DNA of 64,000 bases from Flavobacteriia bacterium. Its GTDB lineage: Bacteria; Bacteroidota; Bacteroidia; Flavobacteriales_D; Crocinitomicaceae. The first letter of the stretch is position 1. The number at the start of each line of letters is the position of its first letter. Below the pieces are notes generated by a model, which was not told where the DNA came from, did not search any database, and saw nothing but the letters and a program-made list of their open reading frames with translations. Made by a program: the position numbers and the translations under genes. Location of the stretch: contig JAPLEV010000012.1 of NCBI GenBank assembly GCA_026391005.1, positions 53,942 to 117,941 on the forward strand. The letters are read 5' to 3'. Of this stretch, positions 61,950-64,000 are shown one piece after another.

Positions 61950-64000
61950 ATGATTAAACATATACTGCTGACGGTTATCTTGTTTCTCTCTGGATTCTAT
62001 GCTTTTTCTCAAAACACTACGGTTTCTGGTGTAGTTCTAAATGAGCAAAACGAGCAAATTCCTTTTGTTACAGTTGTTGAGAAGGGTCAAAAAAATGGTG
62101 TGGTAACCGATCTTAAGGGGAATTACAGCATAACACTAATCGATACAAGCAAGGCAATTTTAATTTTTTCGTTTTCGGGCTATGCGAAAACCGAAATACC
62201 GGTTAATGGAAGAAAGATTGTTGATGTGCTTATGTCTAATTTCATTACCAAAGATGTTGAGGAAGTAGTAGTGGTAGGTTATGGCTCTGCTAAAAGTAAA
62301 GAGTTAACAGGAGCCAGCACAAAAGTAGGTGGGGAGAATATTGAAAAACTGAATATATCGCGAGTTGACCAGGCCTTGCAAGGTCAAGTTGCAGGAGTAA
62401 ATGTTTCTACAAACTCTGGTTCGCCAGGTGGTTCCGCAAACATTAGAATACGTGGCATCTCTACTTTCGGCGACAATGACCCCTTGATATTAGTTGACGG
62501 GATTGTTTATGACTCTGAAGGGTTAAATGCATTAAATCCATCGGATATAAAGTCGGTGAATGTATTGAAAGATGCGACTGCAGGAATTTATGGCGTGCGT
62601 GCTGCAAATGGAGTTATTATTGTCGAAACGAAAAATGGAAGCATGAATTCCAAACCAAAATTTGAATACAATGCCTATTATGGGATTCAACAAACAGCGA
62701 GAAAGCTTGACTTATTGACAGCTCAAGAATATGCGGTAATAAAAAATGAAATGTTTGCAATGGGAGGACAAGCAATGCCTTTTGCCAACACAAATATTGG
62801 AATTGGCACGCCATGGCAAGATTCCGTTTTTACTACCTCACCTGTTCAAAGCCATAATTTAAGTTTAAGCGGCGGTACATTAAACACCAAGTATTCTATT
62901 GGTTTAGGTTATTTTACGCAAGATGGAATCGTTGGGGGTTCCAAATCACATTTTTCTAGATATAATGCTCGACTTAATTTTAGTACCGATATGTCGACAA
63001 AGCTCAAATTAAATTCGGTGCTTCTTTTCTCCAATGATTCAAGAAATACCTTGCCTGAAAATGGCATTGGTTCGGTTTTGTACAATACTATAAATGCTTT
63101 TCCAAATGAACCGGTTTATACCCCTAATGGTCAATTTTCTTACCTCGAAGAAGTTAGCGACATTATTAACCCAATTGCACAAATTAAAAATCAATACAAC
63201 TGGGGAACCGCTGCAAAATTCGTTGGGAAAGAAGAGTTCGTTTATGCTTTTAATGAAAACCTTTCTTTCACTAATCGATTCAATTATAATTATGCCGTCA
63301 TAAATTCAAAAGTATTCTCACCCTTGGTTTGGTATGGTGACGGAAAATATGCCAACACAGCGATTAATGAAGCACTAGAATCGCCAACGGTTGAGATTGC
63401 AGATAGTGTGTTTATTGAGCGTGGTGCAGCTGTTTACGAAGAACGATCAAGCTATTTGGATTTAAGCTATGAAAGTTTTTTAAATTATGAAAAAACGTTC
63501 CAAGAGGTCCATACTTTTAAGGGAACTGCAGGAATTTCCATATTCCAGCGGAAAGGCGAATCACTTAACGGAACTGGCTTTGGCATTCCGAATAACTCCT
63601 TAGATTATGCTGATATTTCAGCTAATACGGCACATGGTGGTTTTTTAAATAATGTTGGTTCGTGGGAATTCAAAGAGCGTTTGGTTTCTTCCTTTATGCG
63701 CTTGGAATATGCTTATGACTCCAAATACCTTTTTTCAACTATTTTAAGACGCGATGGGTCTAGTAAATTTGGCCCGAATAGCCGTTATGGGTTTTTCCCG
63801 ACTTTTTCTGGTGGATGGCTACTTTCGGAGGAAAAGTTTTATAACCTTAAGTTTATTAACTTTTTAAAGTTTAGGGCTAGTTTCGGCGTTTCGGGGAATG
63901 ATCAGATTCCGAACTTTGCATACAGAGGATTGTTAAACGGAGAAGGGGTGTATGTTTTTAATGATGTAATTACGCCAGGCGTTGCTATAGGAAGACCATC
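61950..64000 (+). CDS. SusC/RagA-family TonB-linked outer membrane receptor (5' part)
   Basis: The gene starts at ATG 61950 and runs off the window, giving 683 codons. It has a signal peptide (LLTVILFLSGFYAFSQ), an N-terminal carboxypeptidase-regulatory-like domain (about 22-105; SGVVLNEQNEQIPFVTV, GVVTDLKGNYSITL), the linker EEVVVVGYGSAKSKELTGA, and a plug domain with ALQGQVAGV, RIRGISTFGDNDPLILVDG and NPSDIKSVNVLKDATAGIYG. Barrel strands follow. SusC proteins import large nutrients such as glycans with a SusD lid, powered by TonB. A susD gene probably follows outside the window. The regulator and sugar transporter upstream agree with carbohydrate uptake. Confidence 0.92.
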   Translation, partial: MIKHILLTVILFLSGFYAFSQNTTVSGVVLNEQNEQIPFVTVVEKGQKNGVVTDLKGNYSITLIDTSKAILIFSFSGYAKTEIPVNGRKIVDVLMSNFITKDVEEVVVVGYGSAKSKELTGASTKVGGENIEKLNISRVDQALQGQVAGVNVSTNSGSPGGSANIRIRGISTFGDNDPLILVDGIVYDSEGLNALNPSDIKSVNVLKDATAGIYGVRAANGVIIVETKNGSMNSKPKFEYNAYYGIQQTARKLDLLTAQEYAVIKNEMFAMGGQAMPFANTNIGIGTPWQDSVFTTSPVQSHNLSLSGGTLNTKYSIGLGYFTQDGIVGGSKSHFSRYNARLNFSTDMSTKLKLNSVLLFSNDSRNTLPENGIGSVLYNTINAFPNEPVYTPNGQFSYLEEVSDIINPIAQIKNQYNWGTAAKFVGKEEFVYAFNENLSFTNRFNYNYAVINSKVFSPLVWYGDGKYANTAINEALESPTVEIADSVFIERGAAVYEERSSYLDLSYESFLNYEKTFQEVHTFKGTAGISIFQRKGESLNGTGFGIPNNSLDYADISANTAHGGFLNNVGSWEFKERLVSSFMRLEYAYDSKYLFSTILRRDGSSKFGPNSRYGFFPTFSGGWLLSEEKFYNLKFINFLKFRASFGVSGNDQIPNFAYRGLLNGEGVYVFNDVITPGVAIGRP

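Overview
The window is AT-rich bacterial DNA, almost certainly from the Bacteroidota and most likely a Flavobacteriales-type organism. The lineage call rests on a SusC/RagA-family receptor, two secreted proteins with type IX secretion (T9SS) C-terminal sorting domains, the exbB-exbD-exbD-tonB-pstS-like-TPR gene order, a cytochrome oxidase accessory operon with two subunit-III genes, an NrtR-type Nudix regulator beside a sugar transporter, and promoters of the TTTG-N18-TAnnTTTG type. No rRNA, tRNA, CRISPR array, transposase or integrase was seen.

Region 1 (1-30477, all + strand, open at the left edge) is a nonribosomal peptide synthetase (NRPS) cluster. It holds the end of one NRPS, three more giant NRPS genes, and seven small genes between the first and second NRPS. 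Three of these look like a complete pathway to 4-hydroxyphenylglycine (Hpg) or phenylglycine: an aminotransferase, a hydroxymandelate-synthase/HPPD-family dioxygenase and an FAD-linked 2-hydroxyacid dehydrogenase. The other four are a fusion of a phosphopantetheinyl transferase with an ectoine-hydroxylase-like oxygenase, an ornithine-racemase-like protein, a small 2-oxoglutarate/Fe(II) oxygenase and a methyltransferase. Hand-read adenylation-domain specificity codes suggest Orn (1-1686), Asn (8458-15075, with an epimerase), an Hpg-like residue then Orn (15081-22847), and Thr then an unassigned residue (22912-29637). The supply genes match these predictions: the Hpg cassette serves the Hpg-like domain, the racemase fits the two Orn domains, and the PPTase arms the carriers. 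The thioesterase lies in the third NRPS, so gene order is not assembly order. Two carrier domains have no adenylation domain. An M28 peptidase directly follows the last NRPS stop and probably belongs to the cluster.

Region 2 (30507-40217, - strand) holds a helical-repeat protein, an exported M28 peptidase, an NhaD antiporter, and a TonB energy-transduction operon (exbB, exbD, exbD, tonB, small membrane protein, PstS-like lipoprotein, TPR protein) with a well-formed promoter at 40257-40286.

Region 3 (40456-46338) has a T9SS-secreted reprolysin-like metallopeptidase, a small secreted protein, a T9SS glycine-rich/HYR protein, and two copies of a tiny membrane-protein gene, one of them decayed. 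Region 4 (46398-51732) has fumC, icd, a DUF4403 lipoprotein and an OmpA-family protein. Region 5 (51735-57131, - strand) is the heme-copper oxidase accessory operon: heme O synthase, two subunit III, subunit IV, two SCO-like proteins and a DUF420 protein. Region 6 (57250-64000, + strand) has dxs, a FucP-like sugar transporter, an NrtR-like regulator with an eroded Nudix box, and the start of a SusC-family receptor cut by the window end. The only gene-free stretch over 300 bases between the larger genes is 43815-44143, and it contains a 54-codon gene and its terminator.
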